Under the pieces are notes generated by a model. That model did not search any database. It worked only from the letters and a program-made list of their open reading frames with translations, and was not told the origin of the DNA. The position numbers and the translations under genes are program-made. Positions 23,775 through 33,193 of a DNA stretch of 64,000 nt are shown one piece after another; within the stretch, counting starts at the first letter, position 1, and each line of letters opens with the position of its first letter. This DNA is from Burkholderia cepacia ATCC 25416 (GTDB lineage: Bacteria; Pseudomonadota; Gammaproteobacteria; Burkholderiales; Burkholderiaceae), in assembly GCF_001411495.1 (NCBI RefSeq), contig NZ_CP012983.1:62001-126000 (forward strand). Reading direction: 5' to 3'.

Positions 23775-25223
23775 ATGTCCAAGTTTCTTGTCTCGACTCG
23801 AAGATGGGGTCCGATCGCTACGGCAGCCGTGACGGCGGCCGTCATGGCCGGTTGTGCCCCGTTCGGCCAGCAGCCGGACCAACAGAAGATCACCCCGGTC
23901 GAACAGCTCGACCCGGGCCTCGCGCTTCACGCGGCCAAGGGTCAGGCCGACGTGGACGCGCAATGGTGGCGCACCTTCGGCGATCCGCAGCTCGACCGCG
24001 TGCTGGCCGACGCGCTCGCGGGCGCGCCGTCGCTGAAGGCCCAGCGCGCCCGGGTCGACGAAGCGCTCGCGCAAGCCGACGTCAGCGCGGCGGATTCCCT
24101 GCCGCTGCTCGGCGCAGCGGTCAGCGCGACGCCGACGCGGCTGCCGCGCAGCTACACCACCCCGCCCCCCGCCGCAGGCCACTGGCAAGTCAACGCGCAG
24201 GCGCTGCTGAATGCGTCGTTCGATCTCGACGTTGCCGGGCGCCTGCGCGCGCTGACCCGCGCCGCGACCCTGCGCGCCGGCGAGCAGCAGTCGCTCGAGC
24301 GCGCGGCAACCGTGTCGTTGCAGGCCGCGCTCGTCGAGACGTACCTGCAGCTCGCGCTCGAGCTGCAACTGCTCGACATCGCGAACGATACGCTGCGTCA
24401 GCACGATTACCTGCTGCGCCTCACCCGCCAGCGTGAAGCGGCGGGACTCGACATGCCGGTCGCGGTCGCGCGTGCCGGCGAGCCGCTGCCGCTCGCGCAG
24501 GCCGATGTCGAGCGGCAGCGCGCGGCCGTTGCGCTGCTGCGCCACCGGCTCGCGGCGCTCGTCGGGCGCGGGCCCGGTTATGCGGACACGCTCACGCCGT
24601 CACCGCGCGTGCTGCATGCCGTCGCGCCGTTGCCCGCGACGCTCCCGGCCGCGCTCGTCGGGCGCCGGCCCGACATCCTGGCCGCCCGCTATCGCGTCGA
24701 GGCCGCGTCGGCCGACATCGACGCGGCCCGCGCGGCGTTCTATCCGGACATCAACCTGATGGCGTTCGTCGGCGTGCAGAGTTTCGGCTTTCGCGCGCTG
24801 CTTCACGGCAGCAGCGGCACGTTCGGCGCCGGCCCCGCGATCACGCTGCCGATCTTCGAAGGCGGCAGGCTGCGAGCCGGCCTGCGCGCGCAGACCGACG
24901 CGTACAACGCCGCCGTCGCCGACTACGACGACACCGTCGTCAACGCGCTCGCCCAGGTCAGCGACTCGCTCGTGCAGCTCGACGCGCTGGCCAGGCAGCG
25001 CGACCTGAATCGCGATGCGCTGGCACGCGCGCAGCAGACCTACGACATCGAGACGCGGCGCTACCAGAAAGGCATTTCCGGCTACCTGGACGTGCTGCTG
25101 GCCGAAACCCGGCTGCTTGAAGACCGCCGGTCGGTCGCTCGCGCCGATACCTCACTTGCCGTCGAGCACGTCCGGCTGATCGCCGCGCTCGGTGGCGCAA
25201 CGAACCCCGGAGCCCAACAATGA
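23775..25223 (+). CDS. Outer-membrane efflux lipoprotein (NodT/OprM type)
   Basis: A 482-residue outer-membrane factor with a lipoprotein signal (AAVTAAVMAGCAP, Cys near residue 26). The pair of OEP domains carries typical features: QWWRTFGDPQLDRVLADAL, LLNASFDLDVAGRLRALTRA, VGRRPDILAARYRVEAASAD and PIFEGGRLRAGL. It forms the trimeric exit duct of a tripartite pump. The stop overlaps the emrA-like ATG (ATGA), so pump genes are coupled. A lux-box-like site and a palindrome lie upstream. Confidence 0.93.
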   Translation: MSKFLVSTRRWGPIATAAVTAAVMAGCAPFGQQPDQQKITPVEQLDPGLALHAAKGQADVDAQWWRTFGDPQLDRVLADALAGAPSLKAQRARVDEALAQADVSAADSLPLLGAAVSATPTRLPRSYTTPPPAAGHWQVNAQALLNASFDLDVAGRLRALTRAATLRAGEQQSLERAATVSLQAALVETYLQLALELQLLDIANDTLRQHDYLLRLTRQREAAGLDMPVAVARAGEPLPLAQADVERQRAAVALLRHRLAALVGRGPGYADTLTPSPRVLHAVAPLPATLPAALVGRRPDILAARYRVEAASADIDAARAAFYPDINLMAFVGVQSFGFRALLHGSSGTFGAGPAITLPIFEGGRLRAGLRAQTDAYNAAVADYDDTVVNALAQVSDSLVQLDALARQRDLNRDALARAQQTYDIETRRYQKGISGYLDVLLAETRLLEDRRSVARADTSLAVEHVRLIAALGGATNPGAQQ

Positions 25224-26467
25224 ATCGCACCGACACCCCGCCGGCCGCCGCGCCGGCCGCCGCGGGCGCGGCGTCGCCCCCGCCCGCCGAACAGGCGCTG
25301 CGCACCACGCGGCGCCGCTATTTCCGCTGGTTCTTCATCGCGCTCGCCCTGGCCGCACTGGCCGGCGGCTACTGGTGGGTCACGTCGCGCGGTACCGAGA
25401 CGACCGACGACGCCTACGTGACGGGCGATGTCGTGCAGGTATCGCCGCAGGTGGCGGGCACGGTCGACACGATCATGGTGCAGAACGCCGAATGGGTACA
25501 TGCCGGCGATCCGCTGTTCCGCGTCGATCCGACCGATGCGAAGCTCGCGCTCGACGACGCCGTCGCACAGCTCGCCCATGCGGTGCGCGAGTACCGCACC
25601 GCGCATGCCGACACGGCGCGCGAGGCGGCGCAGATCCTCCAGCGCAAGGCCGAGCTGTCGAAGGCCTCCGACGACCTGCAGCGGCGGCTCGGCCTCGCGC
25701 AGGACGGCGGCGTATCGCGCGAGGACATCCGCCACGCGCGCGACGCGATGACCAGCGCGTCCGCCGCGCTGGACGCGCAACAGGCCGCATACGACGCATC
25801 GCGTGCGCGCGTCGACGGCACGTCGATCGACTCGAACCCGCTGGTACGCGCCGCGGCCGCGCGGGTGCGCAGTGCGGCGCTCGCACTGCGCCGCACCGAA
25901 ATCCGCGCGCCGCTGGCGGGGCTCGTGACACGCCGTGTCGTGCAGGTCGGGCAGCACGTCACGCCCGGCGCGCCGGCCATGGCGCTCGTGCCGCTCGACC
26001 ATGTGTGGGTCGAGGCCAACTTCAAGGAATCGCAGCTGCGCGGCATGCACGCCGGGCAGGCCGTCGAGCTTCGCTCGGACCTGTATGGCTCCGACGTCGT
26101 GTTCCACGGCCGCATCGAAGGCGTCGAGGCGGGCACGGGTTCGGCATTCGCGTCGGTGCCCGCGCAGAATGCGACCGGCAACTGGATCAAGGTCGTGCAG
26201 CGTGTACCCGTACGGGTCGCGCTCGATCCCGGCGAATTGCGCGCGCACCCGCTGCGCATCGGCCTGTCGATGAACGCATCGGTCGTGCTCGGCGACAACG
26301 CGCCCGGCACCGCATCGGCCTCCGTGCGCCCCGCGCCGGCCGCCGCCCGGCGCCCGATCGACGCGACGTCGATCTTCGATGACGATGCCTCGTCCGGCGA
26401 CGCCCTCGTCAACGACACGATCCGCGCGAACGACGGCGTTGCCGTGCGCCGCGCGCCGGGAGCCTGA
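25220..26467 (+). CDS. EmrA-type membrane fusion protein (HlyD family)
   Basis: A 415-residue protein with one N-terminal membrane anchor (about residues 36-55, RWFFIALALAALAGGYWWVT), a biotinyl-lipoyl segment (TTDDAYVTGDVVQVSPQVAG), a coiled-coil hairpin (about 100-210), the second lipoyl half (AALALRRTEIRAPLAGLVTR) and a beta-barrel (VEANFKESQLRGMHAGQAV). It bridges the inner-membrane MFS pump and the outer-membrane duct. The C-terminal 60 residues are an unusual low-complexity tail. Confidence 0.92.
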   Translation: MNRTDTPPAAAPAAAGAASPPPAEQALRTTRRRYFRWFFIALALAALAGGYWWVTSRGTETTDDAYVTGDVVQVSPQVAGTVDTIMVQNAEWVHAGDPLFRVDPTDAKLALDDAVAQLAHAVREYRTAHADTAREAAQILQRKAELSKASDDLQRRLGLAQDGGVSREDIRHARDAMTSASAALDAQQAAYDASRARVDGTSIDSNPLVRAAAARVRSAALALRRTEIRAPLAGLVTRRVVQVGQHVTPGAPAMALVPLDHVWVEANFKESQLRGMHAGQAVELRSDLYGSDVVFHGRIEGVEAGTGSAFASVPAQNATGNWIKVVQRVPVRVALDPGELRAHPLRIGLSMNASVVLGDNAPGTASASVRPAPAAARRPIDATSIFDDDASSGDALVNDTIRANDGVAVRRAPGA

Positions 26468-26469
26468 GC

Positions 26470-28008
26470 ATGGCGCCCGTCGCTCGGGCTGCGGCGCCGA
26501 AACTGCCGCTGGAGCCGCTGCAGGGCCCGGCTCTCGTGCTCGTCGCGATCGCGATCAGCGTCGCCAACTTCATGCAGACGCTCGACCTGACGATCGCCAA
26601 CGTCGCGGTACCGACCATCGCCGGCGATCTCGGCGTCGCGCCCGACATGGGCACCTGGATGCTGACGTCGTTCGCGACGCCGCTCGCGATCACGCTGCCG
26701 CTGACCGGCTGGCTCGCGCAGCGCTTCGGCCAGGTGCGGCTGTTCCGGGTCTCGGTCGTGCTGTTCGTCCTGACCTCGATCCTGTGCGGCCTCGCACCGA
26801 ATTTCGAATCGCTGCTGCTGTTCCGCGCGCTGCAGGGCGCGGCCTCCGGGCCGATCACCGCGCTCTCGCAGGCGCTGCTGCTGGCCGTGTTTCCGGCCGC
26901 GCGCCGCAACGTCGCGCTGTCGGTCTGGCAGACCACCACGTTCGTCGCGCCCGTGCTCGGCCCGATCGCCGGCGGCTGGATCACCGACAACCTCTCGTGG
27001 CCCTACATCTTCTATGTCAACGTGCCGACAGGGGCGCTGGTCCTGCTCGTGCTGACCCGCTTCCTCGGCCGGCGCGACAACCCGACCCGCCACCTTCCCG
27101 TCGATTTCGTCGGCCTGCTGCTGCTCGCCGCCGCATTCGGCTCGCTGCAGCTGATGCTCGACCGCGGCCAGAACCTCGACTGGTTCGCGGCGGTCGAGAT
27201 CCGCGCGCTCGCCGTGCTCTGCGTCGTGTCGTTCGTCGCGCTGGTCCTCTGGGAGCTGACCGACGCGCATCCGATCGTCGACCTGCGGCTGTTCGCGGAT
27301 CGCGGCTTCACCGCGGGAACGATCGCGGTGACGGTCGGCTTCGGCGTCTATTACGGCGCGCTCGTGCTCGTGCCGCTCTGGTTGCAGACCGAGCAGGGCT
27401 ACACGGCAACCTGGGCCGGCATCGCCACCGCGCCGCTCGGCATCGCGGGTATCGTGATCGCGCCGTTGATCGGGCGCATCCAGGGGCGCACCGACCCGCG
27501 CCACCTCGCGACCGTGGCGCTGGTCGGCTGGGGCGCGGCGTCGTTCTGGCGCATGGGCTTCAATACCGACGTGACGCTCGGCGACATCGCGGCCAACTCG
27601 CTGCTGATGGGCGCGGCCACCGCGTTTTTCATCACCCCGCTCGTGTCGCTGTCGATCGCCGGGTTGCCGCGCGAAAGGCTGCCGGCGGCGTCGGGCGTGC
27701 AGAATGCGCTGCGCCGGATCGGCACCAGCGTCGCCACCTCCGTCGCGCCGACCTATTTCGAGCGGCGCTCGCGCGTTCACAACACATACCTCGTCGATCG
27801 CATCACGCCGTTCGATCCGGCCGCCGGCGACTGGCTCGCCCGGCTCGAACATGCGGGCATGTCGCCGGCCGGCGCGCTCGCGTCGGTCAGCCGCTCGATC
27901 GACGTGCAAGCCCACATGCTCGCGCTCAACGATTTCTCGTTCGGTTGCCTGCTGCTGTTCGGCGCGACCCTGCTGACCGTCTGGTCCATCCGCTACCGGC
28001 GTCCGTGA
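26470..28008 (+). CDS. EmrB-type 14-TM multidrug efflux transporter
   Basis: A 512-residue DHA2-family MFS protein: ISVANFMQTLDLTIANVAVP (TM1 motif), motif A-like GWLAQRFGQVRLF, motif C-like LGPIAGGWI, and about 14 hydrophobic spans. It pairs with the EmrA-like protein two bases upstream. EmrAB pumps export hydrophobic weak acids and uncouplers, a good match for an acidic aromatic or tropolone product; self-resistance is the likely role. Confidence 0.93.
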   Translation: MAPVARAAAPKLPLEPLQGPALVLVAIAISVANFMQTLDLTIANVAVPTIAGDLGVAPDMGTWMLTSFATPLAITLPLTGWLAQRFGQVRLFRVSVVLFVLTSILCGLAPNFESLLLFRALQGAASGPITALSQALLLAVFPAARRNVALSVWQTTTFVAPVLGPIAGGWITDNLSWPYIFYVNVPTGALVLLVLTRFLGRRDNPTRHLPVDFVGLLLLAAAFGSLQLMLDRGQNLDWFAAVEIRALAVLCVVSFVALVLWELTDAHPIVDLRLFADRGFTAGTIAVTVGFGVYYGALVLVPLWLQTEQGYTATWAGIATAPLGIAGIVIAPLIGRIQGRTDPRHLATVALVGWGAASFWRMGFNTDVTLGDIAANSLLMGAATAFFITPLVSLSIAGLPRERLPAASGVQNALRRIGTSVATSVAPTYFERRSRVHNTYLVDRITPFDPAAGDWLARLEHAGMSPAGALASVSRSIDVQAHMLALNDFSFGCLLLFGATLLTVWSIRYRRP

Positions 28009-28031
28009 CGCCGATCAACCGGCCCCTTCCG

Positions 28032-29231
28032 ATGAACGCCCCCGACCTCCAAAACGTAGTCGCACCCGACATCGCCCCGGCACGCACGGCCCGGCTCATC
28101 TGTTTCGGCGTCTTTCTCGGCGCGCTGACCTTCGGCCTCCTGCTGCCCGTCGTGCCGCTGTACGTGCACGACACGCTCGGCTTCGGCACGCTCGTCGTCG
28201 GCACGGCGGTCGGCGCGCAATTCCTCGCCACCGTGCTCACGCGGAGCGTCGCGGGCCGCCGCGCCGATCATCGTGGCGCGAAGCGCACGATGTGCGCGGG
28301 GCTCGTGTCGTGCGTCGTCGCGGGCGGCGTCTACGTCGCGAGCGCCACGGCGCCGGCCGGCCCCGGCGCACGTCTCGCGCTGCTGGTTGCCGCGCGGCTG
28401 CTGTCCGGGCTCGGCGAAAGCCAGCTCGTCACCGGGGCGCTCGCGTGGGGCATCGGCACGCTCGGCGCGACCCGCTCGGGCCGCGTGCTCTCGTGGACGG
28501 GCATGGCCCTCTACGGCGCGATCGCGCTCGGCGCCCCATGCGGGATGGCGCTCGCGCGCGCCGGCGGGCTGGCGGCCGTGGCCGGCGCCACGATCGTCCT
28601 GCCCTGCATCGCACTCGCGCTCGTCGCTTCGCTGCCTGCCGTCGCGCCGCAGCCGGGCCTGCGGGTGCCGCTGTCCCGCGTGCTGCGAATCATCGCGCGG
28701 CCCGGATGCAGCCTCGCGCTGCAGGGCGTCGGTTTCGCGGCGATCGGCGCGTTCGTGACGCTGCTGTTCCAGGCGCGCGGATGGGAAGGCGCGGGCCTCG
28801 CGCTCAGTTGCTTCGGCGGCGCCTTCGTCCTCGTCCGCGTCCTGTTCGGCCATCTGCCCGACCGGTTCGGCGGTTATCCGGTCGCACTCGCCGCGCTCGC
28901 GGTCGAGGCGATCGGCCAGCTTCTCCTGTGGGCGGCGCCGGTATCCGGCGTCGCGCTCGTCGGCGCGACCGTGTCCGGCCTCGGTTGTTCGCTGGTCTTT
29001 CCCGCGCTCGGTGTCGCCACCCTCCGGCACGTGCCGGCGCAGGCACGCGGCACCGCCCTCGGCGGCTTCACGGCGTTCCAGGACGTCGCCTATGCGTGCA
29101 CCGGCCCGCTCGCGGGCTGGGTCGTCGCGCGTACCGACTACCCGTCCGCCTTCGCCGTCGGCGCTTGCGCCGCATTCGCCGGCGTCCTGCTGACAGCGTG
29201 GCTGATGCACACCGACCGGTCGCCCCCGTGA
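28032..29231 (+). CDS. 12-TM MFS transporter
   Basis: A 399-residue MFS protein (YhhS/AraJ-like arrangement): FGLLLPVVPLYVHDTLGFG, then TRSVAGRRADHRGAKRTM (motif A) and AARLLSGLGESQLVTGAL. A GTG at 28005 overlapping the previous stop (GTGA) is an alternative start that adds nine residues. It directly follows the tripartite pump, so the cluster has two exporters: one to the periplasm and one across both membranes. Confidence 0.85.
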   Translation: MNAPDLQNVVAPDIAPARTARLICFGVFLGALTFGLLLPVVPLYVHDTLGFGTLVVGTAVGAQFLATVLTRSVAGRRADHRGAKRTMCAGLVSCVVAGGVYVASATAPAGPGARLALLVAARLLSGLGESQLVTGALAWGIGTLGATRSGRVLSWTGMALYGAIALGAPCGMALARAGGLAAVAGATIVLPCIALALVASLPAVAPQPGLRVPLSRVLRIIARPGCSLALQGVGFAAIGAFVTLLFQARGWEGAGLALSCFGGAFVLVRVLFGHLPDRFGGYPVALAALAVEAIGQLLLWAAPVSGVALVGATVSGLGCSLVFPALGVATLRHVPAQARGTALGGFTAFQDVAYACTGPLAGWVVARTDYPSAFAVGACAAFAGVLLTAWLMHTDRSPP

Positions 29232-29346
29232 ACCCCGGCGGACGGCGGGCGCATGCCCTGCCGTCCGCCGCCCGTATCCGACACCCTCGCGGCGCCCTCG
29301 CGGCGCCATCCTGCAGTCCTTCACGCTTCTACAAGGAGTACCGATC

Positions 29347-30369
29347 ATGGAATACCGAACCCTCGGCGGAACCGGCTTCAAGGTTCCCGTTCTGAGTCTC
29401 GGCACCGCGACGTTCGGCGGCGGCAACGCATTCTTCAGGGAATGGGGCAGCACGGACGCCGCCGGCGCGCGCGAGCTCCTCGACATCGCGCTCGACGCCG
29501 GCATCTCGATGTTCGACAGCGCGGACGTCTATTCCGACGGACTCGCCGAAGAGCTGCTCGGCCAGGCGATCGCCGGCCGGCGCGATCGCGTGATCGTGTC
29601 GACGAAGGGCACGTTCCGGCTCGGCGAAGGCCCGAATGACGTCGGGTCGTCGCGCCATCATCTCGCCAATGCCATTCACGGCAGCCTCAAGCGGCTCGGC
29701 ACCGACTACATCGACGTGTACCAGTTGCATGGATTCGATGCCCAGACACGCGTCGAGGAAACCCTGCGCACGCTTGACGATTTCGTGCGCGCCGGCAAGA
29801 TCCGCGTGATCGGCTGCTCGAACTTCTCCGGCTGGCACCTGATGAAGTCGCTCGCGGCCGCCGATCGCGACGGGCTCACGCGACATGCCGTGCACCAGGT
29901 CTACTATTCGCTGATCGGCCGCGACTACGAAACGGAGCTGATGCCGCTCGCGCTCGACCAGCAGGTGTCCGCGATCGTCTGGAGCCCGCTCGGGTGGGGA
30001 CGGCTGACCGGCCTGATCGGACGGGGCCGACCGTTGCCGGAGACGAGCCGGCTGCACAAGACCGCCAACGAGGGGCCGCCCGTCACGGATGCCCTGCTGC
30101 ACCACGTCGTCGACGCGCTCGACGAGATCGCCGCCGAAACCGGCAAGTCGGTCGCGCAGGTCGCACTCAATTGGTTGCTGCGGCGGCCGACCGTCGCGAA
30201 CGTGATCATCGGCGCCCGAAACGCCACGCAATTGCGCGAGAACGCGCAGGCGGCCAGCTGGGCCTTGACACCCGACCAGGTGAAACGGCTCGATGCCGCC
30301 AGTACGACGCAACTGCCCTACCCGTACTGGCACCAGCGCGGCTTCGAGCGCAATCCGGCACCGGTCTAA
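29347..30369 (+). CDS. Aldo-keto reductase
   Basis: A 340-residue AKR barrel with the full tetrad D57, Y62, K87, H128 (FDSADVYSDG, STKGTF, YQLHGFD) and C-terminal NADPH-binding VIIGARNATQLRENAQA. Similar to YajO/Tas-type AKRs. It has a good AAGGAG ribosome site and closes the plus-strand operon. Its stop overlaps the convergent FAD monooxygenase by four bases (30366-30369). Likely a carbonyl-reduction tailoring step or precursor aldehyde handling; substrate unknown. Confidence 0.9.
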   Translation: MEYRTLGGTGFKVPVLSLGTATFGGGNAFFREWGSTDAAGARELLDIALDAGISMFDSADVYSDGLAEELLGQAIAGRRDRVIVSTKGTFRLGEGPNDVGSSRHHLANAIHGSLKRLGTDYIDVYQLHGFDAQTRVEETLRTLDDFVRAGKIRVIGCSNFSGWHLMKSLAAADRDGLTRHAVHQVYYSLIGRDYETELMPLALDQQVSAIVWSPLGWGRLTGLIGRGRPLPETSRLHKTANEGPPVTDALLHHVVDALDEIAAETGKSVAQVALNWLLRRPTVANVIIGARNATQLRENAQAASWALTPDQVKRLDAASTTQLPYPYWHQRGFERNPAPV

Positions 30370-31640
30370 TACGGCGCCTGCGCGTGCGGCATCGGCGGCG
30401 ACCGATGCGACGGTACCGCACGCGTCGCCGCGGCCTGCATGCGCGCGGCGAGCGGCGACGCGCCGACCAGCCAGTCCAGCTCGACAGGTAACGGCGGCAG
30501 CGCGGGCGACGCGTGCGCGGTCAGCGCATCGTAGCCGAACACCCAGTCCGGCTCGGTCGGGCCGTGCATGAAGGTATTCGCGGCGGACACGCGATGCACT
30601 TCGCCGAGTCTCGCGACCCGGCACTGCGCATAGGTCGAGAACGCACTCGCCGCGTTCGACGAGCCGATGAGCGCACGCAGCAGGATCGTCGCGTCCTCGA
30701 GCGCCATGGCCGCGCCCTGCGACATGAACGGGCGCATCGGATGACAGGCGTCGCCGATCAGCACGACGCGCTCGTTGCCGAACTCGAACTGCGGCGAACG
30801 TTCGAACAACGCCCACTTCATGACCGACTCGCGTGGCGCGCGTGCCAGCATGTGACGCACGGCCGGATGAAAATCCGCGAAGATCGCCTGCATCTCGTCG
30901 ACGTCGCCCGGCATCGACGAAGCCTGCGTGGGCCACTCGGCCTGCGGTGTCATCGCGGCGAAATAGAATTCGCGGCGCGCACGATCGAGCCAGTACGACA
31001 GCACGAATTTCCGGTCGCCCCACCACTTGGTCAGATCCTCGATCGCGAGTTCGCCCAGCAGCGCGCGCGGATACGCCCCGCGAAACGCGACCTGCCCGGA
31101 GAATTCCGGCGCCTCGAATCCGCGCAGCGCCTCGCGCACGCGCGAGCGCAGGCCGTCTGCCCCGATCACCAGATCGGCCGTTTCGCTCGAACCGTCCTCG
31201 AACGTCAGCCTGATCGCGTCGCCCGCCGGGTCGAGGCCGGCGAGACGCTTGCCCCACGCGATCGTCCCGGGCGCCACCGCCCCCAACAGCGCGGCATGCA
31301 GGTCGCCGCGCTTGAGCGTCACGAACGTCGCGCCGAAGCGGCCGATCGCGTGTTCGCCGAGCGGCAGCCGATACAGCAGCTCACCGTCGGCCGCCTGGCG
31401 GTTGGCGAACGCATCGGGTTCCTGGCCCGCCCACAGGGCCTGGCGATGCACGCCGAGCAGCCGCATCACCCGCATCAGGTTCGGGCTCAGGTGAATGCCG
31501 GCGCCCACCCGGGCAAACGCCGGCGCCTGCTCGAACAGGCGCACGTCATGGCCGATCCGTTGCAGCATCGCGCCGAGCGCGCACCCGCCGATACCCGCGC
31601 CCACGATCGCGATGCGCGCCGCCGAAGTCGTCCCGGTCAT
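30366..31640 (-). CDS. FAD-dependent aromatic monooxygenase (salicylate-hydroxylase-like)
   Basis: A 424-residue group A flavoprotein: FAD-binding GAGIGG at 14-19, DLVIGADGLRSRVR (DG motif), and VVLIGDACHPMRPFMSQGAAMALEDA (GD motif). Closest in style to 6-hydroxynicotinate 3-monooxygenase/salicylate hydroxylase enzymes, which hydroxylate, often with decarboxylation, using NAD(P)H and O2. In Streptomyces tropolone clusters a similar protein (TrlE) hydroxylates the tropone ring. The start overlaps the upstream DUF1330 stop (ATGA). Confidence 0.9.
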   Translation of the reverse strand: MTGTTSAARIAIVGAGIGGCALGAMLQRIGHDVRLFEQAPAFARVGAGIHLSPNLMRVMRLLGVHRQALWAGQEPDAFANRQAADGELLYRLPLGEHAIGRFGATFVTLKRGDLHAALLGAVAPGTIAWGKRLAGLDPAGDAIRLTFEDGSSETADLVIGADGLRSRVREALRGFEAPEFSGQVAFRGAYPRALLGELAIEDLTKWWGDRKFVLSYWLDRARREFYFAAMTPQAEWPTQASSMPGDVDEMQAIFADFHPAVRHMLARAPRESVMKWALFERSPQFEFGNERVVLIGDACHPMRPFMSQGAAMALEDATILLRALIGSSNAASAFSTYAQCRVARLGEVHRVSAANTFMHGPTEPDWVFGYDALTAHASPALPPLPVELDWLVGASPLAARMQAAATRAVPSHRSPPMPHAQAPY

Positions 31641-31954
31641 CCCTGCTCTCCCACGGTTGCCGCCGGTGCCGCGCCCTGTACGATGATGCCGATCGTGCGT
31701 GCGGTGCGTTCGCGAATATCCCGTGCGCGCCGATAGCCGTCGGATTCGTACCACGCCTTTGCGCGGTCGATCGAATCGAATTCGAGCACCACGACGCGCC
31801 GAGGCGACCACGCGCCTTCGAGCGTTGCCGCCTCGCCGCCGCGCACCAGGAAACGCCCGCCGAATTCAGCGACGGTCGGCGCGCCGATCTCGCGGTACTG
31901 CTCATAACCGCGTGCGTCGTGAACGTCGATGTCAAACACGATATATGCCGTCAT
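31637..31954 (-). CDS. DUF1330 protein, copy 1
   Basis: A 105-residue ferredoxin-like-fold protein (MTAYIVFDIDVHDARGYEQY...) with the DUF1330 core GAPTVAEFGGRFLVRGGEAATLEG, RRVVVLEFDSIDRAKAWYES, YRRARDIRERTA. DUF1330 is related to dimeric alpha-beta barrel monooxygenase-like proteins. A paralogue is the next gene upstream (32004). Possibly a cofactor-free oxygenase, isomerase or stabilising partner for a reactive intermediate; nothing in the sequence decides. Confidence 0.85.
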   Translation of the reverse strand: MTAYIVFDIDVHDARGYEQYREIGAPTVAEFGGRFLVRGGEAATLEGAWSPRRVVVLEFDSIDRAKAWYESDGYRRARDIRERTARTIGIIVQGAAPAATVGEQG

Positions 31955-32003
31955 GTCTTCCCCCACTTGGTCTCGCGGGCCGCGGCCGAGCGCGGCCCCG
32001 GTT

Positions 32004-32291
32004 TCACAGGCTCCCGAGCGCGATGCTGTGCGTGTCGGCCGCATCGAGCCGCAGCTGCCTCGCGCGCTGATATTCGTCGGAACCGTGCCAGCGGCGCGCC
32101 GCGTCGAGATCGTCGAACTCCAGCACGACCAGGCGCCGCGGCGTCCATTCGCCTTCGAGCACGACCACGTCGTCGCTGCGCGCGAGCACGCGGCCGCCGT
32201 GCGCGGCGATCGTCGGCACACCGAGCTTCCGGTATTCGGCAAATCGCACTTCGTCGTATACGTCGACATCCACCACCACATAGGCACTCAT
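32004..32291 (-). CDS. DUF1330 protein, copy 2
   Basis: A 95-residue paralogue of the preceding entry ([20 protein letters not shown]..., [39 protein letters not shown]). Both copies keep the R-R-x-V-V-L-E-F-D core. Its start overlaps the ferredoxin stop (ATGA) and 49 bp separate it from copy 1. Tandem duplication with divergence suggests a heterodimer or two successive steps. Confidence 0.85.
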   Translation of the reverse strand: MSAYVVVDVDVYDEVRFAEYRKLGVPTIAAHGGRVLARSDDVVVLEGEWTPRRLVVLEFDDLDAARRWHGSDEYQRARQLRLDAADTHSIALGSL

Positions 32292-32650
32292 GTCCGCTCT
32301 CCCGTTGATGCATCCGCTTCGTCATGCGCGACTTCGGTATCGAATCGCACGAACACCCGGCCCGCCTCGATCTTCACCGGGAACGTCTTCACGCAAGCCG
32401 TGACCGGCGCGCACAGCGCGGCACCGGTCCGCACGCTGAAGCGCCCCTGATGCAGCGGGCACTCGATTTCGTCGTCGAGCAGAAAACCGTCGCTCAGGCG
32501 CGCCTCGCCGTGCGTGCACTGGTTGTCGGTCGCGAAGATCTCGTCGTCGACCGCGAACAGCGCAATGTCGCGCCCGCCGACGATCACGCCCGTCAGCCCC
32601 TCCTCGCGTACCGCGGCCGTATCGACCGCATAGGTCCATTCCGTCTTCAC
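32288..32650 (-). CDS. Rieske-type ferredoxin of ring-hydroxylating oxygenase
   Basis: A 120-residue protein with the Rieske 2Fe-2S ligands C45-x-H47 and C64-x2-H67 ([12 protein letters not shown]..., CPLHQGRF). It passes electrons to the oxygenase encoded just upstream. A reductase gene is absent from the cluster, so reducing power must come from a reductase encoded elsewhere. It lies nine bases after the beta-subunit gene. Confidence 0.93.
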   Translation of the reverse strand: MKTEWTYAVDTAAVREEGLTGVIVGGRDIALFAVDDEIFATDNQCTHGEARLSDGFLLDDEIECPLHQGRFSVRTGAALCAPVTACVKTFPVKIEAGRVFVRFDTEVAHDEADASTGERT

Positions 32651-32659
32651 GCTGCCTCC

Positions 32660-33193
32660 TCAGATCGGATAGATGATCGAATTCGGCACCATCTCGCTGT
32701 CGTACACGCAGATGCGCGACTCGAAACGCAGCCCGTGCGGCGTGCGGCGTATCCGGTCGAGATAACGACCGGTGTTGTACACGTCGCTCATCTGCTCGCT
32801 CTTGGTACGCAGCACCGCGTAGTTCGTCTCGGCCTCGATGACCGATTCGTCGAGATACGTGATGAGCGGCGTGCCGATCAGGTGGCGCTGGTAATACGGG
32901 TCGTAAAACAGCGTCTCCTTGATGCCGTACACGCGATCCTTCAGCATCCCCTTGCTCTCGAACGCGAGCAGCGCAAGCGGAAAGTCGCGTTCATGGTTCT
33001 CGCGCGGCAACAGCTGATACGTGCAGTCCTCCTCGAAGAATTCCGGCCACGCGTCCCAGTCGCCGCGATCCAGCGCGGACGCGTAGCGCGCGTTCAGGTC
33101 CACGAGCCCGTAGAAATCGGCGAAGGTCGCCGCAACCGTTCCGGTGCCGCGCGTCGCGGGCCGTGCGTCGGCCAATGCGGATGAAATCGTCAT
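32660..33193 (-). CDS. Ring-hydroxylating oxygenase beta subunit
   Basis: A 177-residue SnoaL-like/NTF2-fold subunit: LNARYASALDRGDWDAWPEFFEEDCTYQLLPRENHERDFP and ESKGMLKDRVYGIKETLFYDP are typical of anthranilate/salicylate-type dioxygenase small subunits. It has no metal ligands and structures the alpha3beta3 hexamer. It starts directly after the alpha stop codon. Confidence 0.92.
   Translation of the reverse strand: MTISSALADARPATRGTGTVAATFADFYGLVDLNARYASALDRGDWDAWPEFFEEDCTYQLLPRENHERDFPLALLAFESKGMLKDRVYGIKETLFYDPYYQRHLIGTPLITYLDESVIEAETNYAVLRTKSEQMSDVYNTGRYLDRIRRTPHGLRFESRICVYDSEMVPNSIIYPI

Noticed and set aside
25414..27915. 833-residue minus-strand frame
   Set aside because: Antisense of EmrA/EmrB; composition dominated by Arg, Asp, Gly and Gln, typical of GC-skewed shadows.
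29329..31257. 642-residue minus-strand frame spanning the AKR gene
   Set aside because: Overlaps two well-motivated genes on both strands and shows no domain.
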